From positions 2,189,536 through 2,253,535 of the forward strand of contig VZQC01008059.1 of the NCBI GenBank assembly GCA_009823505.1: DNA of 64,000 nt, written 5' to 3'. Below, one piece after another: positions 1 to 11,378 of this stretch (the first letter of the stretch is position 1; the number at the start of each line of letters is the position of its first letter). The DNA comes from Rhizomys pruinosus (lineage: Eukaryota; Chordata; Mammalia; Rodentia; Spalacidae). The notes below the pieces were generated by a model. The model saw only the letters and a program-made list of their open reading frames with translations, ran no database searches and was not told the DNA's origin. The position numbers and the translations under genes were made by a program.

Positions 1-35
<35 letters not shown>

Positions 36-37
36 AA
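1..37. repeat. (TAAA)n microsatellite
   Basis: A perfect TAAA tetranucleotide run starts at the window edge. It is probably the A-rich tail of a SINE or LINE lying to the left. The window cut prevents assignment. Confidence 0.9.
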
Positions 38-175
38 GACAGTCTAACAAATGCTGAGAAAACCAAATTCCCACATGCAGGAAAATGCAACTCTGGCCAC
101 CACTCATCAAAGAAGCTTCTTTTTTTTATATTTAAGGGATTCACAATATAAGAGCATGGTTGTTTTCAGATCACA

Positions 176-1511
176 TTAATGTTCCTCAGTTTGCCATACA
201 ATTCGGTAATTGGCATGAGCATCCACAGATGAGGGTACCATTCGTCATTTGTTTTTCTTGGGACTGTGTTACTTCACTCAGCACGATATCTTCTAGCTCC
301 TGCCATTTACCTGCAAAGCTCATGATGTCATCTTTCTTTACCGCTGCATAGAACTCCATTGTGTAGATGTACCATATTTTCTCTATCCACCCATTAGTTG
401 AAGGGCACTTGGGTTGGTTCCAGCTCTTTGCTATTGTGAAGAGAGCTGCAATAAACATGGCTGTGCATGTATCTCTGCAGTAAGATGAATTTTATGGGTA
501 TATACCCAGGAGTGGTATGGCCGGGTCAGGTGGCAAGTTCATTCCAAGTCTTCCAAGGGTTCTCCACACTGTTTTACTGCTTTCCATAGTGGTTGTATGC
601 GTTTACATTCCCACCAGCAGTGGATGAGTGTTCCCCTTTCCCCACAACCTCTCCAGCACTTGGTATCATGTGTTTTCTTAACTCTAGCAAGTCTTATTGG
701 AGTGAGATAACTTAAGGTGGTTTTAATTTGCATTTCCTTAATTATTACTGATGTTGAACACTTTTTAAGATGTTTCTCAGCCATCTCTAACTCCTCACTT
801 GTGAAGTCTCTGTTCAGCTCTTTGCTCCATCTATTGAGTGGGTCATCAGTTTTCTTTCTTCTTTGTTTTTTTAGTAGTTTATATATTCGGGAAATCAATG
901 CTTTGTCAGATGAATCTACCACGAAGGTTTCCTCCCACTCTGTGGGTTTTCCCTTCACTTCCTTGATTCTTTTGATGTACAGAAGTTTTTTAGTTTAATG
1001 AGGTCCCATTTATCAACTGTCAACCTTAATTCTTGTGCAGCTGCTGTCTGATTTAGGAAGCCTTTTCCTACACGTATGTCTTGTAGGTTGCTGCCAACTT
1101 TTCCTTCTATCGCCCCAACAGAGTTGTGGGTTTCACGTTGAGGTCATTGATCTATCTGGACTTGACTTTTCTACAGGGCGAGAGGTATGGGTTTAATTTC
1201 ATTCTTCTACAAGTGATGATCCAGTTTTGCCAACACCACTTGCTGAAGATGCTGTCTTTCCTCCATTGTGTCTTCTTAGCCCCCTTGTCAAATATGAGGT
1301 GGCTGAAATTGTATGAGCTCAAGTTTGGATCTTCAGGTTTGTTCCAGTGGTCAACAGGTCTGTTTTTGTCCCAGTAACACACTGTTTTTATGACTATAGC
1401 CCTGTGGTATAGTTTGAAGTCTGGTATAGAAATCCCCCCCCCCCGTATTGCTCTTTTCACTCAGGGTTGCTTTGGCTAATCAGGGTTTTTGTTTTTCCAA
1501 ATGAACATAAG
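176..1511 (-). mobile_element. L1 LINE, ORF2 3' part, antisense
   Basis: Read on the minus strand, this encodes the last third of an L1 ORF2 protein in broken frames. Visible segments are an internal stretch with DFKLYHRAIVIKTVCYW (about 1152-1460), a middle part with [19 protein letters not shown] (539-958), and the C-terminal end with YTMEFYAAVKKD and LSEVTQSQ (186-458). The C-terminal half of ORF2 follows the reverse transcriptase domain and includes the cysteine-rich region. Several frameshifts make it dead. It meets a plus-strand L1 tail at about 1511, so it may be the inverted 5' part of the same insertion, but I could not find a target-site duplication. Confidence 0.88.
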
Positions 1512-1966
1512 GAAGAGGATGTGCATGACCAAAAAAAAAAAAAAAAAAAAAACAGAGTCTTACAGTCTCCTGGAAACTTGCTCATATGAACTTACATCAG
1601 TGGTGTCAGCATACACAAGACCTATGCAAACTCAATCAGACAAAAATCCAGCCTAAAACTGAGGAAATACACAGCAGGTCCCAATGTTAGCCAAAGAACT
1701 ATTGGCAGCTGATTACTGCTGGGTAGAAGAGAGTTAATCTTCTTTAAGGGAAAGACTCTAATAGGCTGATCAGACCATAGTGGATCGACTTTCATTGAGG
1801 GATGTCTGGGTATACTAACTTGACCCAGTAGGCCATAACATATATGACAGAATCCATTGGAGGAGGCTATAGGAGGTGTGGATGGAGGAAGGGGAATAAG
1901 GCAATTAAGATGTTTTGTATGAAATGCACAAAATTCAATAAAAATATACACTTTCTAAAAAAGAAA
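1512..1966 (+). mobile_element. L1 (Lx-type) 3'UTR tail
   Basis: This plus-strand segment matches the other rodent L1 3'UTR copies in the window (3721, 17346, 55600). Shared landmarks are AGCATACACAAGACC, GGCAGCTGATTACTGCTGGG and the terminal AATGCACAAAATTCAATAAA. An internal A run occupies 1530-1551. It ends in an A-rich tail with an AATAAA signal. Confidence 0.85.
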
Positions 1967-2039
1967 ATCCACATTTCTGACCCTGCACAGAAAATCAATT
2001 CAAAATGGATGAAATATACTATACATAAAAAAAAAAACA

Positions 2040-3509
2040 AAATCCTGAAAGTTTAAAAAAAACATGGAAAACACTTCAAGATACAAGCACAGGCAAGAAC
2101 TTTCTGAAGTCTCTAGTCACACAAGAAAGAAAGCACCTCAAGAATTGGCTAATAGAATTGCTTGAAATTAAATAGCTTCTAATCTGCAAAGAAACAATCG
2201 CTAGAGGATGAAAGCAGCCTACGGAATGGGATAAAGTCTTTGCCAACTCGATCTTTGTACCTCATCAAGAGGAAATGGAAAGAAACCATGGGAGGAAAAG
2301 GAGAAAGAACACAAAAGAGGAAGCTAGTAGGATGCAGATGCTACCAAGGGGGGATGGGAACTGGGAAGGATATACAAGGAACCCTGTGGGTGAAGATGAA
2401 GAAGGACCTCAAGAGAGGCAAGGATAATGGGAGACAGGTATTTCAAGGGAAATACAGAAAAAGTAGGTCTACTTTAACTGGGGAGAAAGAAGGAATATTA
2501 TACAGGGAGAGAAGAACAATAAATAAAGCTTAGGTTGCATAAAAAACAGATTGAAATATATTAATTCAAAAGCCTACTAGAAATATATATATATATATAT
2601 ATATAATATCTTTACATGAGTACATGGGTATAGCTGAAGCTATATAACAAGAAGCACAGTGCCATACAGGAGAAATCTCCCTTTGATTTGTTGGTCAGAG
2701 TAGTCCAAGAGAATCCCAATATGACATACGCTATTGCCACAGCCCTTGATTACCTCCCAGAACTTGAAGGAAAGGCCCTATTGCTGAAGACTGGACATAC
2801 TTTGGACACAGGACTTGGAACAATGGAGCTGGAACTGACCTGGAAGCCTCCTCCCTGAACATTAGATTTCTTAATTTCGGAGGATACAATGAAAACTGCT
2901 AAGGGAGAAAATCAACCAATGGTCCAGCCCCATCTTTAAAGCCTAATAACGACAGCATTGGCACAGCAAACTATACTGATGCAGTAGCGTCACTTTTGTC
3001 TTGGGAGTAATCAACATCTATCTGATTGGACTTAAAGCCCTCTCAGTAGGAAGGAACTCAGGTGTGGCACTGTAAACATAGCCAAATACACATGGTTGGA
3101 AAGGTTATAAAGCTTAGAGAAAACCCTATGTCTGTCACATCCCTAGACAAATGTAATTTCTTACTATATCCTAAATATGGATCCTTATATTTACAGACAA
3201 GTAAGTATACCAGAAACCACTCAACAAGGAAATTTCTTTTGCAACAGACAGAGATTAATATAGAGTTCCACAACTGGTCACACACAAATAATAAGTGTCT
3301 GTAAAATGCTCAACCCTAAGTGACATAGCTACAATGGAACCTCTACATCTAAGCCTCACAGAACATAGTGAAACAAGGAGTAGAGAGAATACTAGTGCAT
3401 CTCTCAACTCTCATCAGTGAAGCTTCTTCATACAACAGAGATCAATGAACACAAAAGACCATAAGTGGCCAAAGTGTGTAAGAGTCTGCACAGTGTAGAT
3501 CCCTATACA
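2040..3509 (+). mobile_element. L1 (Lx-type): ORF2 remnant and long 3'UTR, first part
   Basis: The first 200 bp is a decayed end of ORF2 (remnant of the segment before the CTAKE-like motif). After it comes a long 3'UTR closely paralleling 46745-48050 and 54475-55620 in this window. Shared landmarks include GGTCAGAGTAGTCCAAGAGA and TGATTACCTCCCAGAACTTGA. An (AT)n run lies at 2585-2605. It is interrupted by the B2 at 3510 and resumes at 3721. Confidence 0.8.
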
Positions 3510-3720
3510 GCACTCTCATTTTAATAGTTTATTTATCATTTTTATTTTATGAGTATGAATGTTTTACCTTATACCCATGCTGTGCAATGCCCACAGACAT
3601 CAGATGATGGCACTGGATTTACAGATGATTATTAGACACCGTGTGGGTGCTGGGATTCAAACCTGGGTCTTCTGTAAAAACAGCCAGTGCTCTTAACCAC
3701 TGAGCCATCTCTCCAGCCCC
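3510..3720 (-). mobile_element. B2 SINE
   Basis: A minus-strand B2. The head at the right end reads, on the plus strand, CCACTGAGCCATCTCTCCAG, the complement of the tRNA-like B2 promoter region. The A-rich tail is on the left as T-rich sequence. It splits an L1 3'UTR: the text that is continuous at 55605-55640 is divided here between 3508 and 3721. Confidence 0.9.
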
Positions 3721-4105
3721 CAGGACTCCTACATTAAACTTCACCAACCCACCAGAGGTCAGAGGCCATTGCAGAAGAGCGAGCAGAAAGATTGTAAGAG
3801 CCAGAAGAGGAGGTGCATGACCACAAGGAAACAGAGTGCTACGGACTCTCAGGACCTTACTCATATGAGCCTACAGCTATGGTATCAGCATGCACAAAAC
3901 CCATGCAAAGTCAATCAGACAAAATCCCAGCATAGAACTAGGGAAATAGGCAGCAGGCCCCAAGCTTAGCCAAAGAGCTATCGGCAACTGATCACTGCTG
4001 GGTGAGGGAGAGTTGATCTTTAAAGGAGAGACTCTGAGAGGCTGACTAGACCCCAGTGGATGAACTCCCACTGAAAGATGTGTGGGTAAGTTAACTTGAC
4101 TCTGT
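3721..4105 (+). mobile_element. L1 (Lx-type) 3'UTR, continuation
   Basis: Continues the 3'UTR interrupted by the preceding B2, with the conserved blocks AGGACTCCTACATTAAAC, GCATGCACAAAACCCATGC and CTGATCACTGCTGGGTGAGG. It lacks the usual terminal AATAAA tail, so the last part is truncated or decayed. Confidence 0.8.
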
Positions 4106-5139
4106 TAAAATTTAAATACAAAGACTCTAAGTGGTGTTTTGTCATTGTCTTGTGCTTGATAACAACAGAATCTATAAATTCGATCTTGAAAATTCAGAAG
4201 GTAAATAATTTTGAAAATGTCAAATCTTCAGGCCAAGGGCATATTTTAATCTCCTCCTGACACTGTTAACGATAACTGGGTCTTCAGTTAACAACTTCTA
4301 ATTGTTGACCAAGTAGAGGACAAGAAGTACAAGAAACAGTGCGCAGGTCTCACAAGCCCCTTCCTGTTGAAATGCTCATGGTCCATTGGGGAAAGCAGAC
4401 CTGAAACAAGTAGTGGTAAGTGGTTTGTATATCAAAAACACAGCAAAGACAAAGCTACTGTGATTTTCTGGTTGTTTGCAACAGGAATATCTACTGGGAG
4501 ACTCACAGAAGAGCTTTATGTCAGCAGAATTTACTGGAGGATCCTGATTGCCAGAGAGACTGTGCACCTGTTTACAATAGTGATCCAGGAGTCCTAAAGT
4601 TACAGAAGGTATCATTTATTTTTTTATTTGGTTTTTTAATATTAAATATAAAAAATGCAACTACAGAAATCAGCTTAATCTGTAAATATAATGAACACTG
4701 TAAACATGTGTTTACTACATAACTGAGCAGGACGGAAGAGCGACAGGGGCAGGTTGGATGTGAAGCTCATTTCTTCACACATGTTTAGAAAGACTGCTTG
4801 GCAGAGCTTGTTGTGTGTCCTAAGAAGGAATTCTACATACACTGGAAAGTGACGGCCACACCCTGTGACTGAGCCATGCGGGTGGGGGTACAGGCAAGTC
4901 CTAGGAAGGCGAAGCTTTTCACCCACTACAAATAACAACTCGCACGGCTTCTCTCAGTAACCACCTTGTAAACAAAAGCTGCATATTAGCAAATGCCAAA
5001 TACTTTTCAAGTGAAAGAGTAAACAGTTTTTTTGCAAGTGAGTCAGTTGGCTAAAAATATAGGTGACACAAGAAGGTATCATTTATTAAGAGATCAGGAA
5101 GCAGCTTAAACAGAAGAATTGAATGAAACAAAGTCTGTG
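4106..5139. other. No recognised feature
   Basis: Non-repetitive AT-rich DNA. Short open frames of 76-100 codons on both strands (4367-4938) have no recognisable protein features and overlap one another. I see no gene or RNA here. Confidence 0.6.
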
Positions 5140-5580
5140 CTTCATTTCCCATTCACCATGTGTTAAGTGCCTGGAACTACAGTGAGCGTGGCTAATAGAC
5201 AGGAGTGCTTTCACTCATTTGTCGTTTATTCTACAAACATTTCCTGGACACTTCCTAACTACTAACGACTTTTTAAACCCTGAGAACACACGAAAAAAGT
5301 GCTGCTTTCTTGTGCAAATGATGGAAACAAACATAAAAGATGGTGATAAGAGCTATGCAGAAAGGGATGTGAAGGAGGTTGTTCTTGGTTGTAGATAAGG
5401 TGATCAGAGAACTCACTAGAAGGCAATGTGAGAGCAAAGACTTGGAGAAATCAAGAAAGCAATAGCTAATTAAATAGCAGTCTAGTAAAGGAACGAGTGT
5501 AGGTAAAAATCCTGAAGTGAGACCATGCTTGGTATGTTCACGAACAGCAAGGAGTTCTGGATCAGTCAGAAAATAAAGTG
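5140..5580. repeat. Ancient mammalian interspersed repeat (L2/MIR-age)
   Basis: The text follows an old pan-mammalian repeat: a TTCTACAAACATTTCCTGGA stretch near 5230, then GGTGATAAGAGCTATG, GAGCAAAGACTTGGAG and CACGAACAGCAAGGAG. The match is diverged with many indels. The exact family name is uncertain. Confidence 0.5.
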
Positions 5581-5582
5581 GG

Positions 5583-5737
5583 GCGGGGTTCAGGAAGATG
5601 CTCAGTAGGTCAAGGAACCTGCTGCCAAGACTGACAACCTGAGTTTGATGACCCGGACCCATGTGGTGAAAGAAGAAAGCCAGACGACTCCTGCAAGTTG
5701 TCCTCTGACTTACATGCATGTGCTGTTGTGTATACAC

Positions 5738-5740
<3 letters not shown>
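5583..5740 (+). mobile_element. B3-type SINE (B2 superfamily)
   Basis: A tRNA-like SINE body with CTGACAACCTGAGTTTGATG and CTCCTGCAAGTTGTCCTCTG, the diagnostic B3 blocks. It ends in the adjacent AAAG microsatellite, which grew from its tail. Confidence 0.8.
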
Positions 5741-5834
<94 letters not shown>

Positions 5835-5835
5835 A
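5741..5835. repeat. (AAAG)n microsatellite
   Basis: About 20 near-perfect AAAG units ending in a short GA run. All frames on one strand give Lys/Glu/Arg repeats and on the other Phe/Leu/Ser repeats. These are artefacts, not genes. Confidence 0.95.
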
Positions 5836-7418
5836 AACTGTAAAAACAAAGAAACAAAGAAACATAACTATCTTCTGCTTCAGTGCGGTACATAATGACC
5901 CTGACATTTTTTGCTAACTAACCAAGGAGACTCATGGCAGAATCTAGTGCTGAGCTTCAGTGAGAATATTTACCATTTGGCGGGAGACCAAGGACTATAA
6001 AGAACTGGAAATATTAGCTATACTCCCCTGAGGTGTTCCTGATACATTTCTATGTGTGTTCTTGTATCAAATTATCACACTGTTACTCTATAAGTTCATG
6101 CAATTAAATTAATAATTCTTAAAGACCACCTGAAATCAAGATCAATGTTAAATGCAGTGACTGTTCACAGGACAGTTTAAAAAAAAAAAAAAAAGCTGAT
6201 CTACATACATTGGAATGAATGTGCTTAAGGTGACCTTGATCAGTTTTCACATCTAAAACCATTTCATCTTCTCTTGGATTCTCTAATCATCCATCCTTCC
6301 TTGTTTTCTTTGCTCAACACCTTCTGGAATCTCAGATGAACACTTCACTGGGTGACTTGGCATCAATTCTTCATTTCCACTTACATAAATATCCTCTTCC
6401 TCCCCATCCTTGACTACCTGTGCTGTCCTAGCTTCAGCTACCACCTTCCACTCTCAGACCTATTTGCTTTGTTAAAAACCATTCAAGAAATATGAAGATA
6501 TTCAGATTTTAGCCACCTGAAGACAGGCACCTAGAGAGACCTGACTTCAGGGTTTCTTTTGCTTCTTTTTTCTTTTCCATCAATTCCTATCTGTCACCCC
6601 TAACACAAGCAGAACCAGGAGGAAACATCTTGTTTACAAGATTCTGGGTCCAGCACAATACTCCACTAGCATGTTCTGTCCAAGCCTTATGCAATCTGGC
6701 TGATCTGGGTTTTAAAAAGGAAGTTATTCCTCTTATTGGGGCTCCTCGTGTTCAAATGGCATAATGTTTACACATTTTCTCTTCCGTCTCCATTTCTGAA
6801 AGCCATACCCCCAGTGGACTATGACTAAGAATGTTGAGGGAATCTCACTTCTAGCTTGGCTTTGTCCCATGAGGAATCATCTGCCTTTCAGGATTCAGTT
6901 TCCTTAGTCATAATAAAGTCATGAGTTATACACCTCTCCACCTGTAACCTAGAAGAATGGAGCTTTGTAAACAACCCCCACGCTAATCCTTTATCTAGAA
7001 ATAGCATAATAGAAACCATTTCACCTCAAGAAAGACAGGGCCCATTGTAGATGCCAGCCTGCCCTTTCCCCTCCCTCGCGAGAGTCAAGGGATTCATCAA
7101 GTTTCTCCTTTTAATCTCTAACAAGAAAAAACTTAGGGGAAAACTAAGTAGGACAAGGGCATTGACCAGAGAGGTAGCTGGCATGGTCTCCAGATGGCCA
7201 TAACCTTTGCCAGCTCTCCATGGTTGAGAAACTGTGGCAATTATTCTTAGCATCAGATGCACAAGTATTTTTATGAGTCTCAAAATGTCCATGAAAGAAA
7301 AGGAAAGAGACAGGACAGGAAGAAACTCCTTTGAGAAAGGAAGGATCAAAAAGGAGGCAGGTGAGAATCATCTACACCTTTGTTCATCTTCTCATTTTAT
7401 TTGTAGAAGGTGTGTTAG
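5836..7418. other. No recognised gene
   Basis: Mostly single-copy sequence. It contains a 16-bp A run at 6180. Open frames at 7026-7479 are short, overlap on both strands and have no recognisable domain. Confidence 0.6.
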
Positions 7419-7439
7419 ACACACACACACACACACACA
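7419..7439. repeat. (CA)n microsatellite
   Basis: About ten CA units, perfect. Confidence 0.95.
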
Positions 7440-7583
7440 GAGATATGCATATATATTTCCTGCTGTCAAGATTACATAGGATAATGTGAAAAATGGGCCA
7501 TGCATGCAATCAGTCATTTCCACACAAGCACAGAAATTTAAGGAAGATTATTTCCCAGAGGCAGTATTTCATCTAAACATGTT

Positions 7584-7983
7584 TTAGTTTGTTTCACTAT
7601 TGCTATGATAAAACACTGACCAAGAACAACCTGGGGGAGAAAGGTGTTTCTTTGGCTTCACTTCCACATCAATCACAGTCCGTCACTAAGGGAAGCTGAG
7701 ACAGGAACTGAGGGTAGGAACCTGGAGACCAGAGCTGAAGCAGAGATCACAAAGAAACGCTGCTTACTGTCTTGCTCCTCTGGCCTGGGCTCAGCCTGCA
7801 CCTGCTCAGGGGTGGCACTACCCAAAGTGGACCTGGCCTTCGCACATCACTCAACAATCAGGAAAACACCCCACAAACATACCCATAGGCCGATTCGATG
7901 TGAGCAATTTCCCCCTGAGATTCCTTCTTCCCAAACGTGTCAAACTGACAACTGGAGTTACCTGGCACAGAACCAGGTGACAC
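7584..7983 (-). mobile_element. ~400-bp rodent repeat, unnamed (copy 1)
   Basis: A copy of a ~400-bp repeat also present at 30924-31613, 35180-35577 and (partly) 36180-36345. Read on the minus strand it starts near CTGTGCCAGGTAACTCC and ends near CAAACTAAAACA. Its two ends look like TG...CA. I know this as a common rodent medium-reiteration repeat but do not assert its family. Confidence 0.7.
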
Positions 7984-8334
7984 TTAAAATTCCAAACTTC
8001 CTCTTATCCTGTCTTATATTTCTGGATAGAAATTATTATCTTCTAAAAAATATATATGGAATTTACCTATGTGCTTATTATCTACCAACCCTCACTACTG
8101 TGCAAACCCTGGCCAGGGCTGCTTTCTCACTTTCTCTCTGCCCCATGTCTTCTCCTAGAGAAAAATAAATGCAAAGAAAAAACAGTGCATCCTTCTATTT
8201 GTAGAGTGCCTCTAAGAACAACGCAGCATTTGTTTTCTCATAAGAGGATTTCATTGAAGAACAGTGTTATGCAGTGTTCCCCACTCTGCTGAAGCAGCAA
8301 CCCAGACAAGGGCAGAGTGATAGAAAGTAACCCA

Positions 8335-8422
8335 GCATTGCACGACACGGGTGCACAGACCTGCATGCAGACAGTACACTCATACACATACAGAAATAAA
8401 ATTTAAAAAAAAATTTAAAAAA
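8335..8422 (+). mobile_element. 5'-truncated B2 SINE with 13-bp TSD
   Basis: Only the 3' third of a young B2 is present (GCATTGCACGACACGGGTGC, then the tail). It is flanked by perfect 13-bp repeats AGAAAGTAACCCA at 8322-8334 and 8423-8435. The duplication marks a complete, 5'-truncated insertion. Confidence 0.93.
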
Positions 8423-8435
8423 AGAAAGTAACCCA

Positions 8436-9319
8436 ACATCATTGCCCGACACTCACCAGTCTTGCAGAGATGTCATAAGAATCTCACTTGACACAGAGAG
8501 AAAGCACACGAAATACATATTATTTCATTTCTATAGCATATTTTTGAACATATTAAATTGCCTTCTTGTTACCACCAGGCTCACTGTGAACAGGATCCCG
8601 CTTCCTATGCCTTTTCTGCTCCTTCAGCACCAGAAAATGAAACGACCCTTCACTCAGAGCCCTAATGTTTTTTTGAGCCACCATACTGCAGCATCAACAT
8701 CTTCAGTAGTGCCAAGCTCTCTCTTGTGCCTTGCTCTGAAACAGTTTTAATAGCCTGTATTCACTAACCTCATCCTTGGTACAATCACAACTGCCTGACA
8801 ACCTGTTATTTAAATGGTGTTCTTTCTATGTATGTATCACGACATTAAAAGCATGCAAAGCACACCATCTCTAACAGATGAAAGGTGGTTGTTCTCAGAG
8901 AATCGGGGGCACTTTTACTTAGTACGATTTCTTATTACTCATAACCACTGAAAACAATGGCAGGTCACACAACAAAAGTGCATTGTACAACTACCAAGAG
9001 GGTTAGGATCACGGTTAGGAGCCTTCCTCAAATGATCCTTCACTTTCTTCCTTCTCCAAGATACAAATCAAGAGGTCCCATGCAGGAATGGCTTCAGTAA
9101 ACACGTAACACCCTTTACCGTATCACTGTGGTCCAGATGTTGATCAGCACTAGGAGGTAGCTATCTGCACACACCTGAAATGAGGTGGGCTTCTGTGTGC
9201 TTAGGAAACAACCTAGCAGCACTATCTCAAGGACCCTTGAGCTTGATGTTGCCTGCCAGAAAAGCAAGATGATTCCGGTAAACTGTATCCATCCGCTAGA
9301 ACAAAAGGCGACTTAAACA
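8436..9319. other. No recognised feature
   Basis: Single-copy-looking sequence. No open frame above about 100 codons with recognisable content; no RNA gene seen. Confidence 0.6.
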
Positions 9320-9941
9320 AAGTTGTATAAAACAGTTTTCCATTGATTTTTAATTAGCACGCAAAGTAAAATGTTTCCTTGCACCTTTTCATACACAGTT
9401 ATAAAGGTTGTGCTTGATTCCCCCTCACTTGCGCCCCTCCCCATCTCCTTGGCCCCTATGTCCACGCACCTTTCCACCTCCAACAGTCCTTCTTCCACCT
9501 TGACATCACGTGTATTTTATTACCTTCCCACTCCTCTTCGTTGAAACTGCCCCTCCACGGACCTCTCTAATTCCCTGGCCTTTACTCACACTAACCCTCA
9601 CATAAATACACATTTGTAACAATTAGAAGCCAGAATGAGCATAGGTGGACTAACATGCTGTATTTGTCTCCTGATCCTGGGTTACCTCACTTATTATAAT
9701 ATTTCCTAGATCCATTTCTTATACATTTCATTTTATTTCCTGCTGCATGAAATCCCATTGTGTATATATACCACATTTTTTATTATCTATTCATCAGTTG
9801 GAGGACATATACACTGATCCCATTTACTATTGTGGAAAAAAAAAACAGCAGTAAGCATGGAAGTAAAGGTGTCTCTGTGGCAAGATGTAGAATCTATAAG
9901 ACATACATCCAAGAGTGGTATAGCTGGGTCATATTGTGTAA
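9320..9941 (-). mobile_element. L1 3' end, antisense (old)
   Basis: The left part (9320-9600) has the C-rich 3'UTR character of old rodent L1 read backwards. The right part (9650-9941) is the decayed C-terminus of ORF2, recognisable by CCCATTGTGTATATATACCA and CCAAGAGTGGTATAGCTGGG on the plus strand. No frame survives. Confidence 0.75.
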
Positions 9942-10402
9942 TGGTTAATCCTGGGTGTCAACTTGACTGGATTAGGGATGAACAAATATGAGAAAGAGAT
10001 CTTCAGATTGTACTACCTCAAGACGGGTGGCCCACCCTAAATGTGGGCGTTACCTTCTGCCAGCAGCCAGTATAAAAGGCCATGGCAGAGGGAGCTGGTC
10101 CCTTTTTAACTGCAGCTTGCCTTCTCTCTCACTGGTGAATTTGTCTTGCTGCTGTGATCAACTCTTTGGATCCCAGAGTGGACTGAGATGGGCAGATCTC
10201 CCAGAAGCCATCGGGCCTTCAGCACCAGATTAGGACTACTGAGACATCCAGCCTCATGGACTGAGCAACTAACTGCCTGGATTCTCAGCCTCTCCCATGC
10301 ATCGCAGTTATTGTTGGACTCCTTGGACTCTATCCCATGAGCAAATCAATAAATCTGTATGTAGATATATAGAAGATAGATAGATAGATACATCGATAGA
10401 TG

Positions 10403-10443
<41 letters not shown>

Positions 10444-10487
10444 TCCTTCTATTGATTCTGTTTCTTTAGAGAACCCTGACTAATACA
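9942..10487 (+). mobile_element. LTR-like element with TG...CA ends
   Basis: It starts TGGTTAATCCTGGG and ends GAACCCTGACTAATACA. This boundary resembles that of ERVL/MaLR-type LTRs, and the next bases (GATTGTGGTACCTGGAGTGG) resemble the start of their internal region. It contains TATAAAAG at 10072, an AATAAA before a (GATA)n run, and the run itself. A 54-bp copy of its first bases recurs at 18399. The family assignment is inference. Confidence 0.55.
10374..10442. repeat. (GATA)n microsatellite
   Basis: GATA units with one interruption around 10391-10402, inside the LTR-like element, between its polyadenylation-like AATAAA and its 3' end. Confidence 0.95.
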
Positions 10488-10860
10488 GATTGTGGTACCT
10501 GGAGTGGTTCTAGAGAAACAGAATTGGAAGGATGAATTTCTTTAGTGGGACTGGTAGTTTCTGGAGCCAGCTCTCCAACCCAATGAAGCCTAGAGTTACT
10601 GAAGGCTCTCCTGGTGGCATGAAGAGGAATGATAATCCTTGGTGCAGACTATTTGAAGCAATTATGAAGATAGATCCATTTGAGTCCCCTAACTTACCTC
10701 TTGTGAGGAGCAAGGAATTTAGTGGCTCTCCATATAAAACGTTTGAGAAATTGGGGAAAAATAAGGAAAATAATGTTGTTGGCTGGTTGCTCCTAGCATC
10801 TCCAGATAAAGTGATAAAGGAAAATAAGGAGCTCAGTGATCAGATTAACCAGCTCTAGGA
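10488..10860 (+). other. Unassigned segment with 108-codon open frame
   Basis: An open frame from 10532 to 10858 has a hydrophilic C-terminus with KVIKENKELSDQINQL, which looks coiled-coil-like. It lies directly after the LTR-like element, so it may be a decayed retroelement internal region. It could instead be the far 5' part of the following L1. I do not recognise a family. Confidence 0.35.
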
Positions 10861-11135
10861 GTGCACAGAGCTTAGATCAGAGATTTCCCAGGACCACCTG
10901 AAGCATAGGTAGGAGGTGGGCACTTCAGCCAGGTGGAGAGTTTGGTTTGATTCAATCCTCTTGTGTGGCTGTGGGGGTGGAGTCGTCCTGCTAGCTGGTA
11001 TAAAAGGTGGGCTTGTTGCCACTGTGAGACTTAGGTGCACAGAGCTTAGATCAGGGATTTCCCAGGACCACCTGAAGCAAACAAGCATAGCACCCCCCCC
11101 ACACCCCCGCCAACTGGAATTGACGAGGGAGTGTT
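10861..11135 (+). promoter_or_regulatory. L1 5'UTR with tandem promoter-type units
   Basis: A block beginning GTGCACAGAGCTTAGATCAG occurs at 10861 and again at 11035, a 174-bp period. The first unit is complete and the second partial. This resembles the tandem 5'UTR monomers that act as promoters in murine L1. A TATAAAAG lies at 10999-11006 inside the first unit. Promoter activity is inference from the layout. Confidence 0.6.
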
Positions 11136-11145
11136 CAAGTAGATT

Positions 11146-11378
11146 ATTTTTTTAATTTTTTTTTTATTTTATTTATTTTTGTATGTGTATGAGTGTACTG
11201 TCTGCATGTAGGTTTATGCATCCGTGTCATGCAATGCTGCGGAGGTCAGAAGAGGGTCTTGGATTCCCCTGGAACTGGAGTTCTCCTGGAATTGGAGTTA
11301 AAGACAGTTCTCAGCCGCCATGTGGGTGCTGGGGATCGAACACGGGTCCTGGAGAGATAGCCTAGTGGTTAAGAGCAC
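11146..11378 (-). mobile_element. B2 SINE with inverted 5' end and 10-bp TSD
   Basis: Most of it (11146-11350) is a minus-strand B2 with its tail on the left. The last 28 bases (11351-11378) read GGAGAGATAGCCTAGTGGTT on the plus strand, which is the B2 head in the opposite orientation. The whole unit is bounded by perfect CAAGTAGATT repeats at 11136-11145 and 11379-11388, so it is one insertion with a 5' inversion, as twin priming produces in L1. It carries the 17-bp duplication of the young B2 subfamily. Confidence 0.88.

Noticed and set aside
5273..5917. A 206-residue and several shorter frames rich in Phe/Leu/Ser or Lys/Glu
   Set aside because: They run through the AAAG microsatellite and flanking SINE.
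9942..10860. An intact endogenous retrovirus
   Set aside because: Only one LTR-like unit and a short open frame are present. No gag, pol or env was recognised and no second LTR was found.
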